Below the pieces are notes generated by a model. The model did not search any database and was not told the origin of the DNA. It was given only the letters and a program-made list of their open reading frames with translations. Positions 27,629-37,353 of a DNA stretch of 64,000 nt are shown piece by piece. Numbering within the stretch: position 1 is the stretch's first letter; every line of letters begins with the position of its first letter. The translations under genes were made by a program, and so were the position numbers. This stretch comes from Chitinophaga sancti. GTDB taxonomy: Bacteria; Bacteroidota; Bacteroidia; Chitinophagales; Chitinophagaceae. The DNA lies in assembly GCF_034087045.1 (NCBI RefSeq), contig NZ_CP139247.1, positions 1,798,001 through 1,862,000 on the forward strand, written 5' to 3'.

Positions 27629-27666
27629 GACTGATCCGCTCCAGAAGTGCGATCAGTCTTTTTTTT
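27629..27666 (+). terminator. Terminator after acyl-CoA dehydrogenase
   Basis: GACTGATC (27629-27636) pairs with GATCAGTC (27651-27658), 14-nt loop, then eight T residues. It closes the porX-to-dehydrogenase run. Confidence 0.85.
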
Positions 27667-27708
27667 ATAACCTATTTACTATCTTTCATCTATATAAACT
27701 ACTATGTC

Positions 27709-29334
27709 ATGACCTTTGAAGAACACTTACATCAAATGTTCCCGACAGCAGACGCCATCCCGGCGCAATTCCTGCTACCGGAGGAGATTCACCAGCGTGA
27801 ATATCTCTCCGGCGGTGAAATGAAACCCTGGAACGGTGATGTCCACACCGTTCTTTCCCCGGTAGCTGTCCAGACTCCAGAAGGCCTCAAAAGAAAAGTA
27901 ATTGGCTCTTACCCGCTGTGCACACAAACAGAAGCCCTTGCTGCACTCGATGCAGCAGTACTCGCGTACAATGATGGTCGTGGCGAATGGCCTACCATGC
28001 CGGTAGCTGAAAGGATCGCCTGCATGGATAAGTTCACTGGCAAGATGATTGCAAAGAAAGATGAGATTGTAAAACTGATCATGTGGGAAATCGGGAAATC
28101 GTATGCAGATTCTATAAAGGAATTTGATCGTACTATTGAGTATATCAACGCTACGATCGATGCACTGAAAGATCTTGATCGCAATTCCAGCCGTTTCGAA
28201 ATTGAACAAGGTATTATCGGACAAATACGCCGTTCACCATTAGGTGTAGTACTCTGTATGGGACCATTCAACTACCCGCTGAATGAAACCTTTACCACCC
28301 TGATTCCAGCTCTCATCATGGGCAACACCTTGTTGTTCAAACCTCCCAAGCACGGTACGTTATTGCACTATCCACTGCTGGAAGCTTTTGCAAGTTGTTT
28401 CCCAAAAGGCGTGGTGAATACCATTTATGGTCGTGGAAATGTGATCATAGCCCCGCTCATGGAGTCTGGCAAGATCAATGTACTCACCCTGATCGGTAGC
28501 AGCAAAGTAGCTAACCAGCTGAAGAAGATGCACCCGAAGGTAAATCGCCTGCGTGCTATTCTGGGGCTGGATGCAAAGAATGCCGCCATTATCACAGAAA
28601 AAGCCGATTTAGACCTCGCAGTAAAAGAATGTGTGTTGGGCTCACTTTCATTCAATGGGCAGCGCTGTACGGCTATAAAGATCATTTATGTGCATAAAGA
28701 CGTAGCAGATGCATTCATTGAAAAGTTTAGTGCTGCTGTAGGCAAACTGAAAATAGGCATGCCATGGGAGAAGGATGTATTCCTTACACCACTGCCAGAG
28801 CCACAGAAACCGGCTTATCTGCAGGAATGTATTGAAGATGCTATCACTAATGGTGCGAAGGTGATGAACGAAAATGGCGGTACTACATTCGAATCATTTG
28901 TATACCCGGCGGTGTTATACCCTGTGAATAATCAAATGAAGTTGTATAGGGAGGAGCAATTTGGTCCTGTCATTCCAATTTTGCCATTTGACAATATAGA
29001 AACACCGATCGATTATCTGATTGAATCATCTCACGGACAGCAGGTGAGTCTTTTCAGCAATGATGCAGACGAACTGGCTTCGTTGATTGATCCGCTGGTA
29101 AACCAGGTAAGCCGGGTGAATCTGAATTGTCAATGTCAGCGTGGCCCTGATATTTTCCCATTCACAGGCAGGAAGGATTCTGCTGAAGGAACATTGAGTG
29201 TTCCGGATGCTTTACGTGCATTCTCTATTCGTACAATGGTGGCTACTAAAGTGACGGAAGAGAACAAAATTCTCCTGAATGAGATCGTAAGTGAGCAGCG
29301 TTCAAACTTTTTGTCAACAAAATATATCTTTTAA
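27709..29334 (+). CDS. gapN: NADP-dependent non-phosphorylating GAPDH
   Basis: Oxidises glyceraldehyde 3-phosphate to 3-phosphoglycerate with NADP, bypassing the ATP-forming steps of glycolysis and supplying NADPH. The 541-residue protein belongs to the aldehyde dehydrogenase superfamily. It shows the entry [18 protein letters not shown] near residue 182, substrate-side [18 protein letters not shown], and the catalytic Cys in [12 protein letters not shown] near residue 324. VYPAVLYPV and [11 protein letters not shown] come later. The CxxxxR-like phrase and the length slightly above 480 fit the GapN group, though another aldehyde dehydrogenase is possible. It is followed by an AT-rich spacer. 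Confidence 0.8.
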   Translation: MTFEEHLHQMFPTADAIPAQFLLPEEIHQREYLSGGEMKPWNGDVHTVLSPVAVQTPEGLKRKVIGSYPLCTQTEALAALDAAVLAYNDGRGEWPTMPVAERIACMDKFTGKMIAKKDEIVKLIMWEIGKSYADSIKEFDRTIEYINATIDALKDLDRNSSRFEIEQGIIGQIRRSPLGVVLCMGPFNYPLNETFTTLIPALIMGNTLLFKPPKHGTLLHYPLLEAFASCFPKGVVNTIYGRGNVIIAPLMESGKINVLTLIGSSKVANQLKKMHPKVNRLRAILGLDAKNAAIITEKADLDLAVKECVLGSLSFNGQRCTAIKIIYVHKDVADAFIEKFSAAVGKLKIGMPWEKDVFLTPLPEPQKPAYLQECIEDAITNGAKVMNENGGTTFESFVYPAVLYPVNNQMKLYREEQFGPVIPILPFDNIETPIDYLIESSHGQQVSLFSNDADELASLIDPLVNQVSRVNLNCQCQRGPDIFPFTGRKDSAEGTLSVPDALRAFSIRTMVATKVTEENKILLNEIVSEQRSNFLSTKYIF

Positions 29335-29579
29335 ACAAGATTCTATTAGTGTTGATTTTTGAGTTAGAATATTATTTGTAAGGTTTTTAGCTATATGCTA
29401 AAAATTTAATGTATTGATGTTGTCTAAACTTTTTGATAAAAAAGTGAGTATAAACTAAATAAGGTGCTGGATTTTTGAATTAAGAACGTTAAATTTGGGT
29501 TAATTCATCACTCTTTACCAATTTATCAACCTCCTACAAAAAGAAAAGACAATCGAAACAACTTTTACGCAACCAAAAG
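29335..29579 (+). other. AT-rich spacer with hairpin after gapN
   Basis: This 245-bp stretch has no ORF. It contains a perfect 8-bp hairpin, TTTTTAGC (29384-29391) with GCTAAAAA (29397-29404), which may be a weak terminator for gapN. A TAAATTTG box at 29490-29497 matches the -7 consensus but has no -33 partner at 19 nt. Confidence 0.45.
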
Positions 29580-29611
29580 AAAAAGGCATCCTCTCAGAGG
29601 ATGCCTTTTTT
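29580..29611. terminator. Bidirectional terminator downstream of the small ORF
   Basis: AGGCATCCTCT with an A-run (29580-29594) pairs with AGAGGATGCCT plus T-run (29596-29611); very strong stem. It serves the reverse-strand small gene at 29632-29835 and any forward transcript from the gapN side. Confidence 0.85.
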
Positions 29612-29631
29612 ATTGTGCCAATGTCTTTTGC

Positions 29632-29835
29632 TTAGTGCTCCAGAAAATCGTTTTCTTTTTCTTCTTTGCCAGCTGCTTCGGCTTTCTTTTCGATGTCATT
29701 AAACCATTTCTCGACAGTACCTGCCAGGAATACGGGCACCTTTCCACCTACATACTCTTTCAGTATCTCAAAGGTCTTGATAGCCTGTTCGTTGCTAAGA
29801 CCGGCTCTTTCTTTCAATTCTTTTAAGAGGTCCAT
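29632..29835 (-). CDS. Small acidic helical protein
   Basis: A 67-residue protein of unknown function. It starts MDLLKELKERAGLSNEQAI and ends in a Lys/Glu-rich segment (EKKAEAAGKEEKENDFLEH), with a Gly/Pro break VGGKVPVFLAG near residue 30. I chose ATG at 29835; an upstream ATG at 29895 would place coding sequence over the clpX terminator. It sits between two terminators and is therefore a separate unit. The size and helical pattern suit a small structural or regulatory protein; I do not assign a role. Confidence 0.6.
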   Translation of the reverse strand: MDLLKELKERAGLSNEQAIKTFEILKEYVGGKVPVFLAGTVEKWFNDIEKKAEAAGKEEKENDFLEH

Positions 29836-29863
29836 ATTTATTATTTGAATTAAAGGTAATAAA

Positions 29864-29895
29864 AAAGGCGAACGATCATCGTCCGCCCTTTTCAA
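29864..29895 (-). terminator. Terminator after clpX
   Basis: On the reverse strand AAAAGGGCGGACGAT pairs with ATCGTTCGCCTTTTTT, giving a stem with one mismatch and a strong T-run. It lies directly after the clpX stop at 29911. Confidence 0.8.
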
Positions 29896-29910
29896 AATAT
29901 CATGTACACC

Positions 29911-31146
29911 TTACGCAACTTTCAGCTGCACCAGGGTTGATTTATCTAATTTCTCTTCTGCATATGCTCTTGTCAATACAAAGGAGCTTTCGTTGGAAGA
30001 AGGCAGGTTAAACATCGCATCGCTCAATACTACTTCACAGATGGAGCGAAGACCACGTGCACCCAGTTTGTACTCCATTGCTTTTTCTACGATATAATCT
30101 ACTGCATCATCTTCTATTACCAGGTCAATACCTTCTACTTTGAACAGTTTCTTGTATTGTTTTATCAGTGCATTCTTTGGTTCTGTCAGAATCGCTTTCA
30201 GCGCTTCGTTGTCCAGAGAATTCAGGTAAGTTACAACAGGCAGACGTCCCAGCAATTCAGGAATCAGACCGAATGCTTTTAAGTCCTGGGAGTTGATGTA
30301 ACGGAGTATATGCTTCTTGTTTTCTTCTTCTCTTTCTTTGTTCACCGTGAACCCGATAGAATGCGTCTGTACTCTGCGGCTGATAATCTTATCAACACCA
30401 TCAAATGCACCACCGCATATAAACAGTATATTCTGTGTATTCACTTTGATCAGTTTCTGCTCAGGGTGTTTACGACCACCTTGTGGAGGAACGAGTGCTT
30501 CGGTACCTTCCAGCAGTTTTAGCAGACCTTGCTGTACGCCTTCCCCACTCACATCGCGGGTGATGGAAGGGTTATCGCTCTTACGTGCGATTTTATCGAT
30601 CTCGTCAATATATACGATACCTCTTTCAGCAGCTTCTACATCATAGTTACATACCTGTAGCAGGCGTGTCAGAATGCTTTCCACATCTTCACCTACGTAA
30701 CCGGCTTCGGTAAACACGGTTGCATCTACGATAGTAAAAGGAACATTCAGCAGACGGGCGATAGATTTAGCCAGCAGGGTTTTGCCAGTACCGGTTTCAC
30801 CTACCATGATGATATTGGATTTCTCGATTTCCACATCGTCATCTCCTACCTGTTGGTTCAGCCTTTTATAGTGGTTATAAACGGCAACTGCCAGTATTTT
30901 TTTTGCATCATCCTGTCCGATCACATATTCATCAAGGAATTTCTTGATCTCCTGGGGTTTGGCCACTTTTGGAACGAAGTGGGAAGGGGCTTTTTTACCC
31001 TGCTGTTGAAACAATTCCTGTTCTATGATCTCCTGTGCGTTGGCCACACAGTTCTCACAAATATGGCCATCTGCACCAGCTATCAATATCTGCACTTCAT
31101 CTTTCGAACGATTACAGAATGAACAACGTATTTTGGACTCTTTCAT
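29911..31146 (-). CDS. clpX: ClpX, ATPase subunit of ClpXP protease
   Basis: Hexameric AAA+ unfoldase that feeds proteins to ClpP. The 411-residue protein has the N-terminal four-Cys zinc domain ([14 protein letters not shown] and CENC). Walker A is [15 protein letters not shown] near residue 118, Walker B is [13 protein letters not shown] near residue 181, and the pore loop GYVGEDVES lies between them. [12 protein letters not shown] is near the end. Length and motifs are standard. It is the last gene of tig-clpP-clpX, 131 bp after clpP, and has its own -7 box. Confidence 0.97.
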   Translation of the reverse strand: MKESKIRCSFCNRSKDEVQILIAGADGHICENCVANAQEIIEQELFQQQGKKAPSHFVPKVAKPQEIKKFLDEYVIGQDDAKKILAVAVYNHYKRLNQQVGDDDVEIEKSNIIMVGETGTGKTLLAKSIARLLNVPFTIVDATVFTEAGYVGEDVESILTRLLQVCNYDVEAAERGIVYIDEIDKIARKSDNPSITRDVSGEGVQQGLLKLLEGTEALVPPQGGRKHPEQKLIKVNTQNILFICGGAFDGVDKIISRRVQTHSIGFTVNKEREEENKKHILRYINSQDLKAFGLIPELLGRLPVVTYLNSLDNEALKAILTEPKNALIKQYKKLFKVEGIDLVIEDDAVDYIVEKAMEYKLGARGLRSICEVVLSDAMFNLPSSNESSFVLTRAYAEEKLDKSTLVQLKVA

Positions 31147-31152
31147 AGCTTA

Positions 31153-31160
31153 CAAAGGTA
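31153..31160 (-). promoter_or_regulatory. Putative -7 box for clpX
   Basis: TACCTTTG on the reverse strand, exact match to TAnnTTTG, six nt before the clpX ATG. This implies either a nearly leaderless transcript or chance; I see no clear -33 TTG. Confidence 0.4.
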
Positions 31161-31277
31161 CAAATTAAAGGGGGAAAGGGTGTCATTAAAAAAGAAAAGC
31201 AAAAGTTAAAAAGAAAAACCGGTTTTGAAGACACGGGTTCTCTTTCTAAATTTTGCTTCTATAGAATTTACAACTAA

Positions 31278-31988
31278 TTATTGAGGCGTAGTACCGTCCT
31301 GCTGCTGTTGTTTTCTAGGATTTCTGGTGAGTACGTCATCGATGATACCGTATTCTTTTGCTTCATCGGCAGTCATCCAGTAGTCACGATCAGAATCCTT
31401 TTCAACTTTCTTTACAGGCTGTCCGCAGTGTCCGGCAATGATTTCGTTCAGCTCTTTTTTCAGCTTTACGAACTCGCGGGCAGTGATCTCGATATCTGAG
31501 GTCTGTCCTTCAGCACCGCCATGAGGCTGGTGAATCATTACACGAGCGTGCTTCAGCGCAGTACGTTTGCCTTTAGTACCAGCCACCAGCAGTACGGCGC
31601 CAAAAGAAGCGGCCATACCTGTACAGATTGTCGCTACATCAGGAGCGATGATCTGCATGGTGTCATAGATACCTAAACCAGCATATACGCTACCACCGGG
31701 ACTGTTAATATACATCTGTATATCACGGGTACGGTCAGTAGATTCGAGGAACAGCAACTGTGCTGTGATAATATTAGCTACATAGTCATTTACCGGATCG
31801 CCCATGAAGATGATGCGGTCCATCATCAAACGGGAAAACACGTCCATAATCGCCATGTTCATCGGGCGTTCCTCGATGATGTTGGGAGTTAAGGCATTGA
31901 TTTGGTGACGGGTATAGCTATCTACTACCAGGCTACTGATCCCTCTATGCTGAATGGCATATTTCCTGAATTCGTTATTAATGTTCAT
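31278..31988 (-). CDS. clpP: ClpP, proteolytic subunit of Clp protease
   Basis: Serine protease that forms double heptamer rings with ClpX. From ATG at 31988 the protein is 236 residues. The catalytic Ser is in GMAASFGAVLL (about Ser128), the His in MIHQPHGG (about His153), and the substrate phrase INSPGGSVYAGLGIYD is present. The reading frame stays open further upstream, but MNINNEFRKYA matches the family start. It overlaps the end of tig by 11 nt, so the two are translationally close. The C-terminal tail QQQQDGTTPQ is polar and probably disordered. Confidence 0.95.
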   Translation of the reverse strand: MNINNEFRKYAIQHRGISSLVVDSYTRHQINALTPNIIEERPMNMAIMDVFSRLMMDRIIFMGDPVNDYVANIITAQLLFLESTDRTRDIQMYINSPGGSVYAGLGIYDTMQIIAPDVATICTGMAASFGAVLLVAGTKGKRTALKHARVMIHQPHGGAEGQTSDIEITAREFVKLKKELNEIIAGHCGQPVKKVEKDSDRDYWMTADEAKEYGIIDDVLTRNPRKQQQQDGTTPQ

Positions 31989-33360
31989 GATGGTGATGTT
32001 TATTAGGTAATTTAGCAAATTCTTCGGCTGTTACTTCCTCTTCCTTCACATTTACCTTTTGTTCTGCCCAATCAAACAGTTTTTGAGTCACCATCTCACG
32101 ATAGGTCTGATCTACGAATTTTTCATCCTGCAGCAGGCGTTCCAGGTAGCTATCCAGCCAGTCTGCACCATCTGCAGCAGCTGCACCACCAAAATAGCCC
32201 ATTACTTTCTGTTTGGCGCTTTCCTTCAGTTCATCAAAGGATACGTCCAGTTTATTTTCGCGGATCAGTTTGTCGCTGATCAAAGTCCAGCGTAACTGAT
32301 GATCAAATCCAGGATATTCTTTTTCGGCTTCTTCAGCAGTCTTTGGCTTTTCGCCACCCTGCTGTAACCAGCGCTTCAGAAATTCTTTGGGCAGTTCAAT
32401 AGGAGTTTCGTGTACCAGCACCTCGAACAGTTCGTTGTGCAGGTGATTACGGCTCTCGGAATCCCAGTACTTTTCTATTTCAGATTTCAGTTTCTCACGG
32501 AAGGCTTCTTCAGTGGTTACTTCATCCTTAGGGAATACTTCTTTGAAGAATTCTTCATTCAGTTCCCTCTTTTCAATTACTTCAACTTTCTCGATGGTCA
32601 GTTTGAAGTAACGTTGTGCATCCGCATCGTTATGACCATGGAAACCAAGGTCGTGCAGGATGTCGTGTAAAGCAGCTGCATCAAATGAAGTAGCCAGGAA
32701 GAATACGATGCTATCGCCTTTTCCTTTACCCTTCAGCTGTTCCTGTATAGGAGCAGAGAACTGCTTTAACTTAATGGCGTTTTCTTTCTGAATACCACCT
32801 TCCAGTACGTTACCTGCTTCATCGCTCTCTTCGAACTTAACAGTCAGGAAATCATTCTCAGAAGATACTTTTTCAGTTTCTACGTTTTTGCCACCTCTTT
32901 CGAGCAGGTTGTCAACCTCTTTGTCCAGCATTTCGCTGGTCACTTTAATTTTATAACGGCTCAGGGTAGTTTTACCTTCCTGCAGTGGAGTTACTTCAAA
33001 AGCAGGTTTCAGGCCAATTTCAAAATCGAAGTTATATTCGGTAGGATTGTTATGATCAAAATTTTTAGCTTCCTTCTCCAGAGAAAGGGGCTGAGCGAAG
33101 ATCTCAACTTTCTCATTCTGAAGGTAGCCAGTGAGTTCTTTCTCTACAGTTTTCAGTATTTCATCCGCGAAGATTGCCGGACCGTGCATTTTTTTCACCA
33201 TCCCTGCTGGCACCATACCTTTACGGAAGCCTGGTATATTGGCGGTTTTGCTAAGCTGTTTTACTGCTTTGTCATAATTGGGAAGATAATCTTCCTGGCT
33301 CACTTTCACAGTGATCTTATCATTCAATAAACCGATGTTTTCTCTGGTAACGGTTGCCAT
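31978..33360 (-). CDS. tig: Trigger factor chaperone
   Basis: Ribosome-bound chaperone and peptidyl-prolyl isomerase that meets nascent chains. From ATG at 33360 the protein is 460 residues. The ribosome-binding signature is NIPGFRKGMVPAGMVKK near residue 42. The FKBP-like middle domain and long helical C-terminal arms follow. The end is His-rich (LPNKHHHHEH), which could bind metals; this is unusual but seen in some members. An in-frame upstream extension exists (to 33432), but MATVTREN fits the family. It heads the tig-clpP-clpX cluster. Confidence 0.93.
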   Translation of the reverse strand: MATVTRENIGLLNDKITVKVSQEDYLPNYDKAVKQLSKTANIPGFRKGMVPAGMVKKMHGPAIFADEILKTVEKELTGYLQNEKVEIFAQPLSLEKEAKNFDHNNPTEYNFDFEIGLKPAFEVTPLQEGKTTLSRYKIKVTSEMLDKEVDNLLERGGKNVETEKVSSENDFLTVKFEESDEAGNVLEGGIQKENAIKLKQFSAPIQEQLKGKGKGDSIVFFLATSFDAAALHDILHDLGFHGHNDADAQRYFKLTIEKVEVIEKRELNEEFFKEVFPKDEVTTEEAFREKLKSEIEKYWDSESRNHLHNELFEVLVHETPIELPKEFLKRWLQQGGEKPKTAEEAEKEYPGFDHQLRWTLISDKLIRENKLDVSFDELKESAKQKVMGYFGGAAAADGADWLDSYLERLLQDEKFVDQTYREMVTQKLFDWAEQKVNVKEEEVTAEEFAKLPNKHHHHEH

Positions 33361-33418
33361 AATTAATTTTAATAAATGTTCTTGTATGAAGCAATAATAA
33401 TTCCTGAATCGAAGAATA

Positions 33419-33493
33419 TGCCATGAAGTCACAAAGGCACGAAGGAATGGCAGCTATGTGGGAGTTACTAAGTGACTTAGTGCCTTAATGGCA
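33419..33493. repeat. Imperfect inverted repeat built from AAGNCACN octamers
   Basis: The left arm 33419-33447 (TGCCATGAAGTCACAAAGGC onward) and right arm 33465-33493 are complementary at roughly 20 of 29 positions around a 17-nt centre. Each arm is itself built from tandem octamers of the form AAGNCACN. It lies between tig and tRNA-Leu and could fold as a long hairpin. Confidence 0.6.
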
Positions 33494-33533
33494 ATATTTT
33501 TTATAAGCTGTATGCCGAAATGTATAAAAAAAG

Positions 33534-33615
33534 TGCGGGTGGAGGGACTCGAACCCCCATGCCGTGAAGCACCAGATCCTAAGTCTGGCGTGTCTACCAA
33601 TTTCACCACACCCGC
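33534..33615 (-). tRNA. tRNA-Leu (anticodon TAG)
   Basis: 82-nt cloverleaf on the reverse strand. The acceptor GCGGGTG pairs with CACCCGC, followed by discriminator A. The D-arm has GTGGTGAAATTGGTAGACAC. The anticodon stem CCAGA/TCTGG encloses CTTAGGA, so the anticodon is TAG (reads CUN codons). A variable arm GTGCTTCACGGCAT, long as in class II tRNAs, precedes the GGTTCGAGTCC T-arm. CCA is not encoded. A long variable arm and A73 fit leucine. Confidence 0.97.
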
Positions 33616-33673
33616 ATACACTATTGTGTAAAGAACTACTTCCCCCTGCCTTGACATGCTGTGGAAAGGACGG

Positions 33674-33681
33674 CAAAGGTA
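33674..33681 (-). promoter_or_regulatory. Putative -7 box for tRNA-Leu
   Basis: TACCTTTG on the reverse strand, 58 nt before the tRNA 5' end. It matches TAnnTTTG; no canonical TTG is placed at 19 nt. Confidence 0.45.
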
Positions 33682-33715
33682 TTGTTTTTTATGAATTTAA
33701 AAAAAATGTCTGCAC

Positions 33716-34900
33716 TTAAATCAGTGCCTTTTTGACGGTAGCCGGCCTGAACATATAAAATAAAGCTACATTCACCAGGATAATTAATGTACAGCCCGCG
33801 CATACTACCGGCCACTGCCCAAGGTTCCAGAGCCATAAACCGATCGCAGAACCGCCCGCCCCACCAATAAAAGTACTGGTCATATAAACTGTATTAAAAC
33901 GGTTTCTCGCCTCCGGCTTCAAAGCGTATATAATGGTCTGATTCGTTACCATGATGGATTGATGACCTACGTCTACCAACACAATTCCGACTAATAGTAA
34001 TATAATATTGCTCCCTGTAAAGTAAAATGCTCCAAAACTAAGGAGTTCCAGTATTAGACCGATAATAATGTTCTTTCCCGGATCCCGGCCATCACTCATC
34101 TTACCTACCAGTGGTGCCGCCAGTGCCCCGGCTGCTCCCGCTATGCCAAATAAGCCAATCTGTGCCGAGGTATATTTAAAAGGAGCATTGGAAAGGAACA
34201 ACACCATGGTCACCCAGAAGGCGCTCAGCACCGCAAAGGAAAGGGCGTTCATTACAGAAGCCTCTCTGAGCCGGGGATGTGTACGGGCATAATGAACCAC
34301 CGTACGCATCAGTTCCCCATAGTTACTCTTCAGGGTCGGTTGACTATCCGGAAAGCGGTAGTACATCAATACCATCAGCACGGTACAGATGCCTGCCGCT
34401 ATATAATACATCTCCCGCCAGCCAAATAAGGCCCCCACTGTACCACTCACTGACCGGGAAGCCAGGATGCCTACCAGCAAACCACCCATGATGGCACCGA
34501 TGATGCTCCCTCTTTTATGATCAGCTGCCAGGTGAGCTGCCAGTGGTAATATCAATTGTGGTACTACAGAGGAAATGCCGATCAGCAAACTCGCTGCCTG
34601 CAATACAAAGAAGTTCTGTGCGGTAGCCGCCAGCAAAAGGGCGCCTATCGCCACCAGTGTGGTGATCAGTATCTGTTTTTTACGTTCCAGGATATCGCCC
34701 AGCGGTACCAGGAGTAATAACCCCAGTGCATATCCGATCTGGGTAAGGTAGGTGACACGCCCGGCGGCGCTTTCTTTCAGCCCCCATTCTCTGGCGATCA
34801 GAACGATCAGGGGTTGACAATAATATATATTAGCGACGATCAATCCGGTGCAGGCCGCCATAAACGCGGTGTCTGCTTTTCCAAGGTGCTTTTGTTCCAT
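33716..34900 (-). CDS. MFS transporter
   Basis: A 394-residue membrane protein with about 12 helices. It begins FMAACTGLIVANIYYCQPLI, followed by YLTQIGYALGLLLLVPLGD with the helix 2-3 motif LGDILERKK of the major facilitator superfamily. The start resembles drug/proton antiporters of the YnfM/Bcr-like group. The substrate is unknown. It follows the M20 hydrolase by 64 bp and the AraC gene beyond, all on the reverse strand, so uptake or export of a product of that hydrolase is plausible by position only. Confidence 0.87.
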   Translation of the reverse strand: MEQKHLGKADTAFMAACTGLIVANIYYCQPLIVLIAREWGLKESAAGRVTYLTQIGYALGLLLLVPLGDILERKKQILITTLVAIGALLLAATAQNFFVLQAASLLIGISSVVPQLILPLAAHLAADHKRGSIIGAIMGGLLVGILASRSVSGTVGALFGWREMYYIAAGICTVLMVLMYYRFPDSQPTLKSNYGELMRTVVHYARTHPRLREASVMNALSFAVLSAFWVTMVLFLSNAPFKYTSAQIGLFGIAGAAGALAAPLVGKMSDGRDPGKNIIIGLILELLSFGAFYFTGSNIILLLVGIVLVDVGHQSIMVTNQTIIYALKPEARNRFNTVYMTSTFIGGAGGSAIGLWLWNLGQWPVVCAGCTLIILVNVALFYMFRPATVKKALI

Positions 34901-34964
34901 GACAGGGTAAAATTAGTTATACTAATTCAACACCCAACCGGCCCGGTATTTATTTAGACAATAA

Positions 34965-36137
34965 TTACCTGTAATTATTCAACAAACCTATGGCCCCTGT
35001 CGCAAGGAATTTAGCACCATAGGTAATAGCGCCTTCATTGAAGATTACTTTGGGATGGTGCAGATAGTATCCGCCACATGTCGGATCCTGTGCGCCCAGC
35101 AGGTAAAACATAGAAGGCACTTTCCTGGAATAGTGGGCAAAATCTTCACCTGCCAGGAGCGGTATAACCTCCCTGCTATTGCCGGAACCAAATACGGTAT
35201 CGAGACTTTGTACCAGTTTGCCATGTACATTGCCGTCGTTCAGTACGCTTGGCAGGTTATAGTAGAGGTCGAACCTGATCTTTGCATCATAGGCTATCAT
35301 CAGTCCTTCAATGATCTTATTGAGTCTGCTGATGATGTCATTGTAGGTATCCAGGTCCAGAGACCGGATGGTACCTTCCAGCACAACTTTGTCAGCAATC
35401 ACATTCGGGGCTACGCCACCATTGATTTTGGTAAAGGACAATACGGCTGTTTCTGTAGGGGCAGTATGCCTGGCTACGATCATTTGTGCAGAAGTCACCA
35501 GTTGAGCCGCCACAGCTACCGCATCTACACCCAGTTGGGGTGCCGCACCTGCATGTGCCGCTTTGCCCAGTACTTCGATGCTAAAGAATCCGGTACATGC
35601 CAGTGCAGGACCCAGTGCATAGGTGATCTGACCTACGGGTAATGAAGGATCTACATGCAGCCCCAAAGCGGCCTGTACATCATCCAGGTAACCTTCTTCC
35701 ACTATTCTGTGTGCACCTGTCATTCCTTCAGGATCGCCATTTGGCCCTTCTTCTGAAGGTTGGAACAGGAACCTGACAGTACCCTGGAAGTCTGTATTCT
35801 TTAAAAGCGCCGCAGCGCCTATCAGCATAGTCGTATGCAGGTCATGACCACAGGAATGCATTTTGCCGGCTGTCAGGGAGGCAAAGGGTAAACCTGTTTC
35901 CTCCTGCATAGGCAAGGCATCCATATCCGCACGGATGGCTACAACAGGGCCATCACCCTTACGCAGGGTTCCAATTACACCTGTGCCACGGGCAGCACCG
36001 GTAGTATATGGTATGCCAAGCTGGTCAAGCTCCTGCTTTACCAGTTGAGATGTTTTTTCTTCCTGATAACCCAGTTCAGGGTTAGCATGAATCTGTCTTC
36101 TGATCTGTATAAGTCTGGCTGATAATTGCTCGTCCAT
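34965..36137 (-). CDS. M20-family amidohydrolase
   Basis: A 390-residue zinc peptidase/amidohydrolase of the M20D (hippurate hydrolase, IAA-amino acid hydrolase) type. It opens RLIQIRRQIHANPELGYQE. The metal site is MHSCGHDLHTTMLIGAA near residue 92 and the acidic ligand is in LFQPSEEGPNG near residue 126. GLHVDPSLPVGQI near 160 and LLAGEDFAHYSRKVPS near 330 complete the active site. Members cleave N-acyl amino acids; the precise substrate is not visible. The AraC regulator lies 28 bp upstream and the MFS transporter 64 bp downstream. Confidence 0.88.
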   Translation of the reverse strand: MDEQLSARLIQIRRQIHANPELGYQEEKTSQLVKQELDQLGIPYTTGAARGTGVIGTLRKGDGPVVAIRADMDALPMQEETGLPFASLTAGKMHSCGHDLHTTMLIGAAALLKNTDFQGTVRFLFQPSEEGPNGDPEGMTGAHRIVEEGYLDDVQAALGLHVDPSLPVGQITYALGPALACTGFFSIEVLGKAAHAGAAPQLGVDAVAVAAQLVTSAQMIVARHTAPTETAVLSFTKINGGVAPNVIADKVVLEGTIRSLDLDTYNDIISRLNKIIEGLMIAYDAKIRFDLYYNLPSVLNDGNVHGKLVQSLDTVFGSGNSREVIPLLAGEDFAHYSRKVPSMFYLLGAQDPTCGGYYLHHPKVIFNEGAITYGAKFLATGAIGLLNNYR

Positions 36138-36165
36138 TTATTCCACTTTTCTTAAGATGATCCTC

Positions 36166-37170
36166 TCAAGATAAGCGGTTTTTACGATATTCTCTCGGAG
36201 AGCAGCGATACCGTTTCCGGAACACGGCCGTGAAGTAGTTCGCCCCTCTGTAGCCGGTATTGTAACTAATTTCCTTGATGCTTAGTGTAGTTTGAGAAAG
36301 TAGCGTGGCTGCTTTTTTCATACGCAGGTGTTCGATATATCCTCTTGGACTTACCCCTAATAGCTCTTTGAAAGCCCGTTCAAAAGTGTTGATATGCATA
36401 TCTGCTTTCCTGCTCAGATCTGCAATGTTAAGGTGTTGGTGATAGTGATGCTGAATGTACAGGCATACCTGTTTCAGTTTGCCTGCCTGTTCGCCGTTTT
36501 GTAGGTATTTAGGCGTAAGGGCATTGAAATACAGCGTGAGCAGTGATTCCAGTTTTTCTTCTATGTAGGCTAGCTTTTCTTCTTCCTGTAAGGGGCATTG
36601 CCGCAGGTCGTCCAGTACTTTCAGATCGGGTGATTCCATTCTGATGGCGGGCAGTGTCGTACCTCTGCGTGCCTGTTTTTGCTGTTGCTGATAGATGTCT
36701 TCGAACGAAGGGTGACGGGAAATGAACCTGCTGAAAAAGGAGGGGGAAAAAGAAATACAGATCATCTCATAATTTCCGGACCGCAGATCGGCAGTGTTCT
36801 GAGAGTGCGACGGAATGTAATAGATGCCAAATTCTTTTTCAATCAGCATTAGTTTGCCTTGTCCCTGAAGACGACAGCTGATATTACCTTTCAGTATGCA
36901 ATACATGGCCAGCATGGGCGATGGGGTAGAAGGCCGTAACCGGACTTTTTCCCGGATAAAACATTGTTGCCAGCTGATCATCCAGTCTGGTCCCTTTATT
37001 TCCTGGGTAATATAGCTGCCGAAAGGGGCCTCTATATAAGTGGTGGCCGAGGTAGGTGATAGCAGATATTGCCTGAATTGCTCCGGCAGATGAGTTGATA
37101 TACGGATATGCGGCTGCATTTTTTCAGGGATCCCGAAGTGCAGCCCAGGGGGATATTGGTTGGACATCAT
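36166..37170 (-). CDS. AraC-family transcriptional regulator
   Basis: A 334-residue regulator. The N-terminal two thirds are a variable sensing domain. The C-terminal 100 residues form the double helix-turn-helix DNA-binding domain (LNIADLSRKADMHINTFERA near residue 245, then SIKEISYNTGYRGANYFTAV and FRKRYRCSPREYRK near the end). It begins MMSNQYPPGLH; the second Met is equally possible. It lies 28 bp upstream of the M20 amidohydrolase in the same direction, so it probably controls, and may be part of, the operon with the hydrolase and MFS genes. Confidence 0.9.
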   Translation of the reverse strand: MMSNQYPPGLHFGIPEKMQPHIRISTHLPEQFRQYLLSPTSATTYIEAPFGSYITQEIKGPDWMISWQQCFIREKVRLRPSTPSPMLAMYCILKGNISCRLQGQGKLMLIEKEFGIYYIPSHSQNTADLRSGNYEMICISFSPSFFSRFISRHPSFEDIYQQQQKQARRGTTLPAIRMESPDLKVLDDLRQCPLQEEEKLAYIEEKLESLLTLYFNALTPKYLQNGEQAGKLKQVCLYIQHHYHQHLNIADLSRKADMHINTFERAFKELLGVSPRGYIEHLRMKKAATLLSQTTLSIKEISYNTGYRGANYFTAVFRKRYRCSPREYRKNRLS

Positions 37171-37353
37171 GTATAATGTTTAACGTGTGATTGTGAGTAA
37201 ATAGCTTGGGTTAGTATCAGCAAATTAACGAATATGACTGCGGGGGCACTGCATACTTATAGCCTGTTATGTAGCAGCACTGCCGGGCAGGTCATTTAAT
37301 ACTATGGTAATATGCTTATCTTAGCTTTATACGAAACCAAACCCCCAATCGTT

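Noticed and set aside
33454..33657. ORF across tRNA-Leu
   Set aside because: It lies over a well-folded tRNA and has no motif.
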